Shown here piece after piece: positions 19,213-31,470 of a stretch of DNA of 64,000 bases (its first letter is position 1; every line of letters starts with the position of its first letter). Below the pieces are notes generated by a model. It saw only the letters and a list, made by a program, of their open reading frames with translations, was not told where the DNA came from and ran no database searches. The translations under genes were made by a program, and so were the position numbers. This DNA comes from Brachypterus glaber (Eukaryota > Arthropoda > Insecta > Coleoptera > Kateretidae). The stretch covers positions 6,326,595 through 6,390,594 of the forward strand of contig OY294046.1 in assembly GCA_958510825.1 (NCBI GenBank). The letters are read 5' to 3'.

Positions 19213-20169
19213 TTTGTACACCTGAATTCCTCTGCGATTCACCCCTCGCCATTTACTGTGAATAGTATATAATGGAATGCGTAGCATTACGTTTCTTCAC
19301 GGCTTGTTTATATTTATTTATTTCGAATTTATTTCGTGTGTCTATGCCTACATTAAATTTAAAATAAAGTTATCAAGTTTTCTGTAGAGGTTTTCAATAT
19401 ATGTAGCTTATAAACAACTTCGAATGTGTTTTTATTCCTAATTTATACATCCCAAAAGAACCAAGGAAACTAAATTTAATAACGAAGCACTGAAAAAGTT
19501 TTTTATTCGATTCTATGTAAAATCGGCGCTTTTTGTATAATAAATCTGGAAGAAAACTTGAATTTTTCGGCTCAGTCCGTAAAGTAAAATAGCCGATGGT
19601 TAATGGGATAGTTTCTTGACAACAAAGACCGTCAAAATTAGTTCTACAGTAGCATCTCTTTCTGACAGTGTAAGGAAGAAAAAGTAATAAATAAAAACTA
19701 TTTATATTTACCTTATTTATTTTAACCTTAATTTAATTTTACATTATTTAGGTATACATATTAGGTAATGATATTTATCCAGTATTAAAATTGTTGCACT
19801 CAGATTACAGACAAACTGTCATTTATGGTTCTTTTTATTTTCACTACTAATGCCATCTATTCACAAAGACTAGAACTTAATAGTTCTCCAAACCTTTAGC
19901 GTTGATTTTAACCTAGGTCTTTTGGGGCGTAACATAATCTTAGGGACAATTACTTGTTTTTACAATCTGACATTATTGTATCTAGAAAAAGTCACATAAC
20001 CTCAAATATTGGACGAAGCTTTCTGCTGTTATCTCAGCGTTGAGGAAGAAGACGCTTGCAAGTAAAGCTAACCCAAAATTTCTCATTTTGATATAGCCTT
20101 GTTTTTTTCTACGACTGGTTTAGAATGTAGGCACACACAATTATACAATTTTCAAACATGGAATAAATC
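19213..20169. other. AT-rich stretch with one shared palindromic motif
   Basis: TATATAATGGAATGCGTAGC (about 19266) followed by ATTACG recurs inverted at about 32614-32640. Nothing else recognised. Confidence 0.4.
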
Positions 20170-20740
20170 CATTCTAGCTCTAGATACGGTAAGGTTTGGT
20201 TTGTCTATAAAAGTGAAGCAAACTGTAACAAAATTAGCAAAAAATATATATTTTACCATGAAATATTAAATAATTCTGTGTCTTGGTTCTAAAATGGCCA
20301 AAGTCACTTTTTCCGTATTTTGAGTTATACCGCCGAACTATTTTTTTTTAGATCTATATAACCTAAAAGAGCCAATGTCAGTGCTTGTGAGATAAATGTA
20401 GACTTTAAGCGACAAGGACCGACGTGTGTTTTCAATAAACATGTCTGTTGAACTGCTAAAACGGCCAATGTTTGACAGTGTATCCGTTCAAAATTTTGGA
20501 CATTGGCCCTTTTAGAACCAATGCACAGAATTATAATTTAATGCAATTTAAAGTTTTGCGTTCAAATAACATAAAATTTATAAGTTTTTTCTTGATACTT
20601 GACCAGTTTTTAATCAATTTACTTAAAAAGAACAGCTCCATCTCTTGTTGATTATTTAAACCATGGTATCTGTCACAACAATCTGAAATACCTTCAATTT
20701 TTGCAATATAATTTATAAATAGGTAGTAAAATTCAATAAC
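20170..20740. mobile_element. Family H repeat, copy 1, split by a nested element
   Basis: Inverted relative of 50335-50640, sharing AAAATTAGCAAAAAATATAT at about 20230, and CATCTCTTGTTGATTATTTA with CTGTCACAACAATCTGA further right. It is interrupted by the TIR element at 20272-20532, which is absent from the 50-kb copy. Non-coding. Confidence 0.65.
20272..20532. mobile_element. Nested TIR element in family H
   Basis: TIRs of about 33 bp: AATTCTGTGTCTTGGTTCTA at the left, with the right end reading AATTCTGTGCATTGGTTCTA in inverse. A third partial copy of the motif (CTAAAACGGCCAATG) lies inside at about 20456. The family H copy near 50530 shows the empty site. Confidence 0.75.
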
Positions 20741-20749
20741 GTTTTTTAG

Positions 20750-21332
20750 CTATAGTTCGTCCAATTATGGAAGATAGTAGTTTAAAATTCCCGCGATTTT
20801 TAAGCTACATCATTGGTTAAAAACTCGTACCTTTTAACATATAAAATATTGTGACATTTTTTGTCTATGACAATGATTGACGGTCGTTAAAGCTAATAAA
20901 AGAATAAAAAGTTACATAAAAAAATGGTTATATGTTATTTTGTATGGTATTGAAAAAGGTACTTTTTTGGTTTATTCTTCATACAGTCACACTAAATTAG
21001 CATATTCTACATATTGTACAAACGTAAATTATATTGAACACAAGGAAAACGTCAAATTTTTAGGTTACAATTACAACCTAAGGCCTATCCAGAGGCTCGC
21101 ATAACAACCATTACAAGATACATGACGACACATCAAGCCAATCCTGGCATCGCATTCTTATGTACTATGCTTGTTATGCGAGTCTTTGAATAGGACCTTT
21201 CCAGGAAAACAGTACCGATATCTGTAAAATTTTTGATACACTACGATTCATGCATAATTATGCTATACATGCGCTCTGTGGTGTAAAACGGGCCGCGTCC
21301 CTTACTATCTTGCATAACTGGACGGAGTATAG
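20750..21332 (+). mobile_element. Family D TIR element, copy 1
   Basis: About 583 bp with TIRs of about 30 bp: TATAGTTCGTCCAATTATGG at the left; the right end reads CTATACTCCGTCCAGTTATG on the other strand. A full second copy lies inverted at 41917-42502. The interior has a repeated GCATAACAA/TTGTTATGCGAG motif in inverse (about 21097, 21171). No transposase ORF. Confidence 0.85.
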
Positions 21333-21965
21333 GTACCTATTTCATAAAATTGCAATGCAAAATTTGTATCAAATGCTGCTATATTAGAACTATACACAGT
21401 TTAATACAGTACTAATTTTAGCTGGCTATAGAGATACAAAGAGCATAATAAAATTATTGTCAAATTTATAACGTAGTTTCCTTTATACTTTCAACAAATA
21501 CTATAATTACAGTGGATACAATGTAATTTCGGGCGCCGAACTAAATGTAATAAGTTTTCGAGGAACAAAAACAAACCTCAAGAAGGTCGGATATTGTAAC
21601 TTAGAAATTTGGTAACCATGGGCGTAGTTATTTTTTTGTATGCATGGCAAAAGCGTAGGAGATTTATTTTTTTTTTGTTTTAGTTATAGTTTGCTATATA
21701 AAACAAATTTTTAATGTGAACTAAATTAGGACTTTTCATGCAAAAATTTTTCATAGATTTTGTATTATATTTATAAAAATGATAATTTTTACTTTTTATA
21801 TCGTCACTACTACTAAGAGTGCCGATTTATTAAAATCCTCGCCGAAAACATCTCTGGACATGTTTTTTTACATTTCTCGACGCTTTAGACCTTTCTGAGT
21901 TGAAATCGGTAAAAAACAAAATTACGTCCGTATGTGTGTCTGCACAGACTTCGCACATAATTAAT
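21333..21965. other. AT-rich stretch, no gene seen
   Basis: No supported ORF, RNA gene or repeat. Confidence 0.35.
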
Positions 21966-22264
<299 letters not shown>

Positions 22265-22382
22265 TGATCAAAATTTGCGTTACGTAATACTTGAACGTTC
22301 CCTAATCTAACCCGCACATGATCACTTTTTTAATAGTATAAGTACTAGTTTCAAAAAGTCCAAACACCCGTTTTTAGCGCAA

Positions 22383-22852
22383 AGGAGCGAGTTTTCTAAA
22401 TACTAGTGCGATAAAAACGTGTTATGAAAGGAGTGTTTTATATAATTTTTTCTATCTCTAAAATTTCAAGAAACATTTAAATTGATGACCGATTTAGGGA
22501 TTTTTGTTTTGGGTTGGCATTACAATTTACGCAAAGTTTGAAATTCATAGAACAAACGATACTTTAATATCTTTTATAGTTAGCTTTTCTCTTTTTTACT
22601 GCAAGTAACCAAGTCACAATTTTAACATGGTGAAAATTAACTTAAAACACAATTTCGTAGAAAACTAAACTTAAAAACGGTGTTGACATTTGCACAGAAA
22701 ACGCCAAGCTATATTCTTTTGTCCTGTCTTGCCAACCCAAAAGAAAAAAAAGTACCAACCTCTTATAGGCCAATAAGAACACGCAAAATGCGTGTGATTA
22801 TAAGCTTATACATAAGAGTCGAGTCGAGTACCGAGTCGCAAAATAGAAAAAG
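22383..22852 (+). mobile_element. Family C repeat, copy 2
   Basis: Parallel to 13524-13978 throughout, including TTGCCAACCCAAAAGAAAAA and the hairpin CACGCAAAATGCGTG. It differs by GAGTCGAGTCGAGTACCGAG, a small expansion near the right end. It ends GTCGCAAAATAGAAAAAG. Confidence 0.8.
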
Positions 22853-23217
22853 TAATTTCTTAATGCCCCACCTGTCCTGTTCTCTAATCTACGCTCATGT
22901 TCGTAAGTAACTGTATGTGAAACTAGGGATTATTTAATTGTTAAAGTTTTATTGAAATTTCACTGTATTGTGTGCATTTTGTCGGCAACTATATAACTAT
23001 CGGTTTACTCGATACCAATTTATTGGAAGTTTTAATTTATTTTGTTTATTTGTTTGTTCAAATCAATAGGTTTACCGAGAAAAATAAATTTTTAATTGAT
23101 ACTTTCAGAAGTTTAAATTTTGTTTTTGAATAATGCTTTTGTTTTTCAACATAGTATATAAAATTTAATTTGGTTAAAATTAATAGTAATTATATACCAA
23201 GAAAAGAAATTTTTTAT
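22853..23217. other. AT-rich stretch, no gene seen
   Basis: No recognised feature. Confidence 0.35.
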
Positions 23218-23350
23218 AGCCGAGCGTATTAAATCCCGAGCAGCGTAGCAGCGAGGGATTTAAGAGTGCGAGGCTATAATAGTTTTCTCTAACATAGTTT
23301 ATATATTAGTTTTTCACTACCAGCACTATTTAACTATTTTTATTCAAATA
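23218..23350. mobile_element. Palindromic GC-core element, type 1
   Basis: TATAGCCGAGCG ... AAATCCCGAGCAGCGTAGC, then inverse AGCGAGGGATTT ... GTGCGAGGCTATA. GC-rich palindrome in AT-rich surroundings, followed by a TTTTTCACTACCAGCACTAT box. A reverse, internally deleted relative lies at 45547-45605. Family B copy 2 follows directly. Confidence 0.6.
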
Positions 23351-23355
23351 ATAAT

Positions 23356-23650
23356 AGTTATTTATGGTACTAGTGGGTAAAGTAAGATATTGCCCATGAG
23401 GAAATTAACGAGGCGTCAGCCAAGCAGGTTAATTTTCGAGAGGGCAATATCGGTTTACCCATACAAGGTTTTATCCAATAAATAGCTTAGGAATTCATAT
23501 TTTTATTAAAAATTTTAATGACATTTACAAGAAAATAATTTGACAAGTGACAGTTGAGTGTGTAAATTAAATAATTATCCACTTAATAAAGTAAAAGCCT
23601 ATTTAAAATAAAGCTGGTAATTGTCTTATTATCTGTATGTATTGGATAAA
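23356..23650 (+). mobile_element. Family B element, copy 2
   Basis: Same ends as copy 1. It has lost two blocks (around GAGTGC and the CACGCGGGGGTTATTATTGA segment), so it is about 295 bp. Confidence 0.85.
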
Positions 23651-24189
23651 ATAAATTATTAACAGAAATGATATTTTATGAATTTTCATAAAAATCAAGT
23701 AGTCTGGATCAATTACATTTGCTCAAATAAATACTTTGAACTGACGTTTAAAAATTTATTTATTTTTTTATTATTTTTTTAATAATATTTAGCTAATGAT
23801 TGATTGTATTAATTGGTAATAATTATAATTAATTACATTTAATAAATAAAAAGTTATTTAAAGCTATTTTAAGCTATTTTCTTGGGTTTAATTAGTAAAA
23901 ATTTCACAAAGAACTGAAACATCTAAAGTGACAAAAATCAATTTTTTATAAAATATACTCCTACTAGGAGAGAAAAAATTATTATTGCTATAGGTGAAGA
24001 AAATTGATTCCACAGTCTGAAAACATGATAAATAATTGTATGTTCTAAAGCTTGTAGTGAAAAAATACTTTATTTTATTTATACAAAAAAAAATCAAATT
24101 CAAGGGGGTGATAGAGAGAGGTGGTTTTTGATGTGGAAATTAAAAATTCTTTTAACTAAATTTTGTTTTAATTTTTACAACGATTTTAT
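23651..24189. other. AT-rich stretch, no gene seen
   Basis: No gene supported. The last part, up to the LINE fragment, may contain further decayed LINE sequence. Confidence 0.35.
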
Positions 24190-24820
24190 CTTATTACGTA
24201 GGATAGGTAATGATTACGTAGGATAGGTAATGAGCTAAGTATTAACACAAAAATAACATTGTATAAGTCATTAATAGCGCCACACTTAGATTATTGTTCA
24301 TCAATATTGTACAGTTTGAATCAAAATGAATACAGTAGATTACAAGTAGTTCAAAATAAGGTTATGAGAATAATTTTACAATGCAATAGATATACGCCAA
24401 TTAATACAATGTTACAGGTACTTTCATTTATGAGTGTCAAACAGAGAATTACTTTTAAAGCCCTAATTTTTGTATATAAAATTAAAAATAATTTAGCCCC
24501 AAACTATTTATGTAAAAAATTAAAACGTAGCAATGAAGTCCACACATATCCAACCAGACAAGAGAATGACATTTACATAGACAAGGCTACATCTCAAAAA
24601 TATAGCAAAACATTGTTTTACAACGGACTAGTCAGCTTTAATAGTTTACCTATAGAAATAAAAAATTGTGATAATTTTACTAGATATAAGAATTTATTAA
24701 AATCATTTATTGTTAATAAGTACTGATGTTTTATGTACTTAATTACATTGTTTTAGTTTTAAATAACATGTAATAGTTATACTAAATAAATATTATTATT
24801 ATTATTATTATTATTATTTA
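24190..24820 (+). pseudogene. 5'-truncated LINE: ORF2 C-terminus and (TTA)n tail
   Basis: An open frame of about 160 codons to the TGA at 24724-24726, reading TLYKSLIAPHLDYCSSILYS, then RLQVVQNKVMRIILQCNRYT, SVKQRITFKALIFVYKIKNN and FNSLPIEIKNC. This is the region C-terminal to the reverse transcriptase in CR1/Jockey-type LINEs, from a family different from the 14.3-kb LINE. At its start a 20-bp tandem duplication (24193-24212 and 24213-24232, ATTACGTAGGATAGGTAATG) shifts the frame. The 3' end is AATAAATA then (TTA)n at about 24787-24818. Confidence 0.85.
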
Positions 24821-25298
24821 GTACTTTTTTTGTTTAAGGGACTTAAGTATAATATATCGTTAAATTTAGAATTTAGTTTGCTTTAATATTATTAATTAGG
24901 TTAAATTAAAAAAAAAAGTCCTTTTGGCCCCATTTAAGATAAATTTTCGATTAAATTGTTTTGTTTTATAATAGCGAGGAAATAGGCTTTCTAAAACATT
25001 GTAGGACACCCTGTAAATAATTAAATTAAAAAGAATATCCGGCAATTCCCTCTTAAATTTGCGGTAAATTCTCTAAGGACGACGATCTGCAAGCCCTTAG
25101 AGAGGGCCAAAATCTTTAAACAAGATTATAGTCGTTTTTCTGAGGTTTTCCTTTAATTTAATATTTCAAGAAAAAATACTTTTAATAAAAAGTAATTTAT
25201 AAACAAAAGTTTATTACCCGCACTGATAAAACCGTTTATTTTTGGGTACAAAATATTTGGTGGGATATGGTCAATTAAATTATTTGGTTTGGAGTAAA
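24821..25298. other. AT-rich stretch with one small hairpin
   Basis: CTCTAAGG (about 25071) pairs with CCTTAGAG (about 25096) around GACGACGATCTGCAAG. No gene recognised. Confidence 0.4.
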
Positions 25299-25442
25299 GT
25301 ATATTACATAACAAGTGTGGAAAGTGACATATTTTACGCGCGTGGGAAGGTTTACGAACGAGCCGTCAGGCTAGTGAGGAAACCCCACGAGTGTACGAAA
25401 TACGCTTTCCAACAAGTTATGTACGCTATTTTTCCTACGATC
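25299..25442. mobile_element. Palindromic GC-core element, type 5, copy 1
   Basis: GTATATTACATAACAAGTGT ... inverse AACAAGTTATGTACGCTATT, with a GC-rich middle (ACGCGCGTGGGAAGG). It ends in the box ATTTTTCCTACGATCC. A second copy lies at 59877-60165. Confidence 0.65.
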
Positions 25443-25629
25443 CTGAAAAAATATAAAGTTTCTTAATTTAATATTTTCTAATTTTGATTACTTATTCAAA
25501 GAACTTTTAAAAAAAGCAAAGCATACAAAGCAAAAAATAGCATACAAATTTATGTATGTCAAAGAGGAAATGTGACTTCATTTGCCTTCAGTTTTCTTTC
25601 ACAGTAAAATTGTAGTTTTTTTTTGATGT
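25443..25629. other. Spacer, no gene seen
   Basis: Short AT-rich spacer between two repeats. Confidence 0.35.
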
Positions 25630-26131
25630 TTTTTCACCAAAACACCTAAATTTAATTTTAAAGTAGTAATGGCCTTTTAAAACATAACGTTTTTGTTGGT
25701 TGCGCAAAATGTTACTTTCTCTTAATTGCATTATTTGTTGCAAACGGTTTCTCCTACAGTGTTACACTATATGACATTTTATATGTATTTTTACTCAAGG
25801 AATCCATATTTTTCACAAAAAATCCAAAATAACTACACATAAAAAAGTTTGGGGCAAAAATGGCAAATACATTTTTCCGTCCAGGGACGCCTCTGGATAA
25901 ATTCAAAAAAATAAATTAACATAAACTTATTGCCCTTATTAATAGTACTATACATGCAATAGCTCGTCGCTCTAGCTTAATTAAAAACCCTATTTTTATT
26001 AAAATTTTAAAGTGCTGTAGCTCCCTTAGGGCTCATTTGCGGACCAACCTTTATAGGAACTTTTTTTGATATTTTTGAATGCAGAATCACCTCTTAAATT
26101 TTGGCATGGCAGTTATTGATCACCCTGTATA
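25630..26131 (-). mobile_element. Family F element, copy 2 (one end to centre)
   Basis: Inverse of 44796-45310, with TTCACCAAAACACCTAAATT at one side and the terminal GATCACCCTGTATA at the other. Non-coding half-element. Confidence 0.75.
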
Positions 26132-26200
26132 CAGAGTCATCCAAAAATTACCCCCTCTTAACTTCTGAACGAGTCGAAATATCTTCTTTGACTAGCATAT

Positions 26201-27103
26201 TATACTAAAGTTTATTCTTTTAAGGTATTTATTTTAAACCTTCCCGCTTGTAAACCGAAATTACCATAGCAACGTAAGATACGCATGCGTCGTAAGCGAA
26301 ATGACTAGGCCCAAGTTACACAACCGTAAAACGTTGACATGTGCTATTAACGACAACAAAACAATGGTTTATTCCTCTAAATTATTGGAATAAAAGCGAT
26401 TTTATAAGCAAATTTTGTTTCTACAGGAATACAAAAGTGTTTTTAGCAACAGCTTTATCAATTCTCTTTTTTTTTACATCAATCATAAAAACAAAGTAAG
26501 TAAACAAAAATTATAAATTTTAAATACTGTCTAAAACTGAGTGTTTTTAGGTATCCATTTTATAAGAATCAAATATTTTCCCTAATTTTTAAATATGATA
26601 AAGAATGTGTTCGACTCTAAAGTGCAACACCAACGAACAGGATTGAAAAGGTAAATAACATTATTAATTCTTTAAAATAGTTACGTCAATATACACAAAT
26701 TATGCCTAAAATCTTAAAATTTTTGCGAAACAAATTGAGCGCAGCCTCCATAGGCCCGTATCCCATATTTTTAATTGAATTTAAGCATCCAATTGCTTTG
26801 AAAAATAGGGATTATTAAGTCTATTAGGATAAATAAATGATTTTCTTTAACTAACATTTCATGCTTTTTGTCATAAAAACCTACGAATTAACACAATTCT
26901 CATGAAAAATTGTAAAAATTATGTGAAATAAGTAAGTATTTATTGGTTTGGTTCATAAAAAAATCATTTATATAATAGAAAAGTTTTTCTTGGTTATGTT
27001 GACATTCAAAACAAGCCACATGGTTCAGTGTAAATCGGACTTTGTGGAGTATTTAGCGGCAAATTTAAAATAACTATACCTTAAAAAAATTAACTTTAGT
27101 ATA
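26201..27103 (-). mobile_element. Family E, full TIR-bounded copy, about 903 bp
   Basis: TIRs of about 40 bp: TATACTAAAGTTTATTCTTT at the left, and TATACTAAAGTTAATTTTTT in inverse at the right. The interior reads CGTAAAACGTTGACATGTGC at one side and TCAGTGTAAATCGGACTTTG near the other. In inverse it matches the copies at 10650, 27580, 46948 and 48374. No transposase ORF. Confidence 0.8.
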
Positions 27104-27579
27104 TTATACTATCGACTATAAAGAGTATACTATGACAGGCAAAGCAGTACATATATTTGTCTTGTTTAACTTCTGAATGGGTGTTTTACCTAAACAGGGG
27201 TTAAATTTAAAAACTTTTTAGTGAAAAGATATGTTTTATGCGCGGCATATAACTTTTTATATAAACGCTAAAAACTGTATATAAGGATAACATTACAAAC
27301 ATGAAAAGTTTTCTACAAAGGACAATATCAAAAGGGAAATTCCGTAATTAATTCTAAAAATGAATCTGTTGACAAAGACAAGAATAGGAACTTCAGTATG
27401 CTTAAGATATTATTACAGGCCTTTAGTATATGTAATGCTTCGCTATAGGGGGAGATCACCATGAATGGAACACTTTTTTTAACTTTTTTACGATTTTTTT
27501 TTATAATATTTGGAAATAAAATAACACAGTCCATGTGTTAAACGTGAATAATACTTATTTTACCAAAAAGTATTTCCAA
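27104..27579. other. AT-rich stretch, no gene seen
   Basis: No supported gene or repeat. Confidence 0.35.
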
Positions 27580-28297
27580 ATATGCTACTTTTTTAATTTG
27601 ACGCTAAATACGTTACAAACGCCGACTTAGACTGAAGCATTTGGGTTTTTTTGTATTTCACGTCAACATAGTAGGCTCCGACGCCTGACAAGTAGGCGCA
27701 ATGGCCCTTTTTGTCTGCCCCAAGATTACCTACCCAACCTGCTGCCTATCCTCCCTCTTCCTAAATCTGCCACACCTGATGAAGTTCATAACATCTGACC
27801 AGGCTAGGAGGCTCATCTCTTCCTTCGCTAGTGTTACCACTCCGAAGACGTCTTGTCTGAGCCTGCCCAGAGCCTCACACTCCCTTATGAAGTGGTAGGG
27901 CGTTTCCTCGTCCATCCCACACCCAGGGCAGATCGGATGAGGCTTAGGTGTCGCATAAGCCTGCCCTGTAAGGAGTCCTTACGGGCCACTGTGGGCATAA
28001 CCAAGCCAAAATTTTATTTTCTGTAGCTTATAAGCCATATAAATACAATATATCAAGGATTCTGTATAAACCAAGCCAATAAATTCTTCTCATTTCAAAT
28101 AAGTATTTCAATTTTTCATGAGAATTTGTATTAATTAATTCATAGGTTTTTATAACAAAAAGCACGATTAGATAATTTATTGGGTTCAAAAACAATGAAA
28201 ATAGTTAAAACAATTTTAGGCCCACCTGATGATTTTTGGGTTCACCTAACGCTCCTGTTTTAGATTTTTTGGACCTTAATAACTTAAGCTGCGGAAA
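27580..28297 (+). mobile_element. Family E, copy 3, left part (interrupted)
   Basis: Follows 10650-10995. It is broken by the LINE fragment at 27671-27995 and then, at 28297, by a 3.6-kb insertion; the homology resumes at 31912. Confidence 0.75.
27671..27995 (-). pseudogene. LINE C-terminal fragment (zinc-knuckle region), CATA duplication
   Basis: The minus strand reads LLTGQAYATPKPHPICPGCG then MDEETPYHFIRECEALGRLR, followed by LAWSDVMNFIRC. This cysteine/histidine cluster (CxxC...H...C) follows the RNase H region in I/Jockey/R1-type LINEs. It is 5'-truncated; the stop comes soon after the knuckle. CATA flanks it at 27667-27670 and 27996-27999. The uninterrupted copy at about 10727-10740 reads CACGTCAACATAACCAAG, so the insertion is exact. 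No poly(A). Confidence 0.85.
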
Positions 28298-29811
28298 CAC
28301 CTGTATACGTAGCAGTTTTTAATGCAAAAACCGTTAACCCCCATTCAGGGTCCCCCAAATACAGAAATTTCAATATAATGTTGTCGTGCACACACAAAAT
28401 AATTTATTTCTCATAAACTGAGAAATTATGTCACTGGATACCTTAAAACACTTCACTTTACACAATGTTTTAATGAAAACAAGTAGAACTTATAAAGCTT
28501 TTGCTAAAAACAACTGTCTATAAAAATTATTCCTGTAGAAACCAATTTGCGTATAAAGTCGCTTTTATATTATTATTATTTTGTATTCTCGTTTGGACAT
28601 GTCAGTCGATCCAACGGCCGGAATTATGGCTACCACCGTACATACCTGCAAAATTTCACAATGATATCTTTTTTCTTTTTATATAAAAAAAATGTTTAAA
28701 AAACAAATATTGAAATTTATGATCAGTTATACTTACGCTTGCGCAGTGTAGTCATAAAATTAGTTATATTTCTAGTTAATTCATTAATCATTACGAAGCA
28801 TGCGCAGAATAGACATGAACTCAGTTATATTTCTCATTAGCTTAATTCATTTTTGCATAAACTAACTAACTAACTCTTCTACCATCAGACGTATGACGAG
28901 TATAATAACACAATATACTAAGCAATGAATAATTATAATCCTTAGAAAATGTTCAACAAGTGATATTATATCCGAGCTTAGCAGCAGTTATTTGCTATAA
29001 GATTAAAATTATGAAGCTATACAATGGAAAACATGAATTAAATTTTCCCCCAAATACCACACGTACATACTATAAACACCTAAGATATTACTTAAGAATA
29101 AAACTAGGCAAACTTTAAGCAAACTCTTTACCTCATCCTCGGATTAAAGTTAAACAGTTTACCTGATCAGTGGTGTCCCAAAAAGGGTCAAAATATATAT
29201 TTTTTAAATACGAAAGTTTTTCAATTTTTTTTTTTCGTAAAACGAAAAACAAATTAAAAAAAAATGTTTTTGAAAACAATTGTTTTTATCCCATTTTAAC
29301 CCCTTAACCCAATCCGATTTTTACCAAAAACAATCCCAGCCTAGAACTTTGGATAATCAACCTGTGGTCTAAATTTGAAGTCTTTAGCCCGAAGCGTTCT
29401 TAAGTTATTGTGGTCACAAATTTCCCAGTGGGAATGTTCCCCAATATGACTGGGGGAACTAGTTCCTTTAGGCTAGAGCCTCCAGATATCTACGGCTCAC
29501 CATACCAATCCGATAATGTGTATCGAATTAGCTGACCAGTTAATTACTAGTTATAACTAGTAGTATATCCTTATAAAGACAGCTGCCTTTTAATACTAGT
29601 ATTCCTAGAAGGCGGCTTTATTTGTTTAAAAAGTTTAGTTAGTGGTAGGAAATAACATGTGGCGCCACCTATAGCATAACGCTGTCAAGTGCACTGAAAT
29701 TGAAACATTACAGAATTCGGCAATCGTTCTCAATCGAGTCCCGGGCAACATTTGCTATTTCACGTGGAAGTCATTATGACATCATTTAATGATTTAACGT
29801 TAAATGTATAC

Positions 29812-29942
29812 ACCTCATGACAAACTCATAACAAACTCATAACATGATTACAAAGTCATGAGATGTGCTCATCATGATGTTCGTATGAGTACAAAACGTG
29901 GAAATCATAACATGATGCTCTCATGAGGCCTCATGAGTTTAT
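29812..29942. repeat. CATGA/TCATG-rich patch
   Basis: More than ten overlapping CTCATGA, CTCATAAC and CATGATG words within about 130 bp, in both orientations. Not a clean tandem repeat. Confidence 0.55.
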
Positions 29943-30370
29943 GGATGTTGTCCGGGTTATGATCCTATACAAAGGTACTTTATTTTTTTTAAACACTATA
30001 GAGTCACGTACTTTATTTAAGAATGGGCATGAAATATTACGTGTTTTTAACAAAAATGAAAGTACAATACTATATGATAATAACTTCCGATTTCCCATCC
30101 ATTTGTAACTGAATATTTCGTTTGGACTTTTTACAGTGTACAGTTGATGTAATCTGGTGGCTAAATTTAAGAGGTCATTCCACGTCGGTAACCTGATGAC
30201 ATAAATGTATAGGTAGCTAACTTTTAAAATTTAAAATGGAAATTTTACGTTTTTTTTTTACTTTAGGCCCAACAAAAAAAACTTAAGGTCCACTTTGTTT
30301 TTAACCCTAATTGCCTTGATTAATTATTTCTGGAATTAAAATTTAGATAAAAGTGAAATTCTGATTTATG

Positions 30371-30541
30371 AGTCCTTATTGTCATGCAACAACTGAATTT
30401 AACAAGCCACCCTTCAGTTTAAACAAAAAAAAAACTTTCATAAAACATGACACTCTTTTAATTATACTGAAAATTATGCCTACAAAAAATACATATATGT
30501 AGTATGATAATGTTTATGTAAAATACACTTTTTGACAATGG
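30371..30541 (+). repeat. 170-bp direct repeat, copy 1
   Basis: AGTCCTTATTGTCATGCAAC through AGTATGATAATGTTTATGTA, nearly identical to 31303-31470. The two start about 930 bp apart. Confidence 0.85.
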
Positions 30542-31302
30542 AATTGTATATTTAAAACAAATCGTAAGTAATGTAATGCTTTGAAATTGATAGTATACCC
30601 TTCAGGTTTCTAGTGTATCGTATTATTCTCTATGAATATTTTTAATGTTTTCATTAAAAAAAAAATCTACTACATAATTAAGTGCTAGCTTACATATTAT
30701 CTACCGTTGTCAAGGCTTGTTTACCTTGGCAACCAATAAAATCAGTAAACTAATTTATTATTGATCGTTGTTAAGCATTGTTTATTGACGACGGTCAACT
30801 TATATGTCGAACTGACAGCTATGTCAAACTGACAGCTATGTCAAAATAATTTTCAAACTATATTTTTAACTAATATTTGGAGTTTCTAGCTTTAGGTAGT
30901 AGAAAAAATATTATATGCACTACGTATGCGAATTGTTTTAAGTGTTCTCGACTATACTATTACTATCCAGTTATTTTACAGTATTCCTGATCACGCGTTC
31001 GTTTTTGTGCAATCATATATTTATTAGAGTGACAGCCAGCCGTTGCTTTGGGCTTTTTTCCTAAAGTCAGATGGAAGTAGCTCAAGCAAGATAAATTGCT
31101 CTATCATTTTTATTATATATTTTCTTCATTTCAACGTTAAAATAATTATCTTTCGAATAACACACGAGCCTCGAAAAATCGAAAATAAATCATTTAAGTT
31201 TGTTCTCATAGGAAATAACTACTCCAGGGACTTTCACCCTTGTAATTATTTCCAGGCAATAAACCTTCATGAAAACAGTCAATTGTTTCTCGCATTATTT
31301 TC

Positions 31303-31470
31303 AGTCCTTATTGTCATGCAACAACTGAATTTAACAAGCCACCCTTCAGTTTAAACAAAAAAACTTTCATAAAACCGGACACTCTTTTAATTATACTGAA
31401 AATTATGCCTACAAAAAATACATATATGTAGTATGATAATGTTTATGTAAAATATACTTTTTGATAATGG
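31303..31470 (+). repeat. 170-bp direct repeat, copy 2
   Basis: Matches 30371-30541 with a few changes and a shorter A run. The ends lack TG...CA, so long terminal repeats are not shown. Confidence 0.85.

Noticed and set aside
30371..31470. Complete LTR retrotransposon
   Set aside because: Repeat ends lack TG...CA, no primer-binding site or polypurine tract is visible, and there is no gag/pol coding between them.
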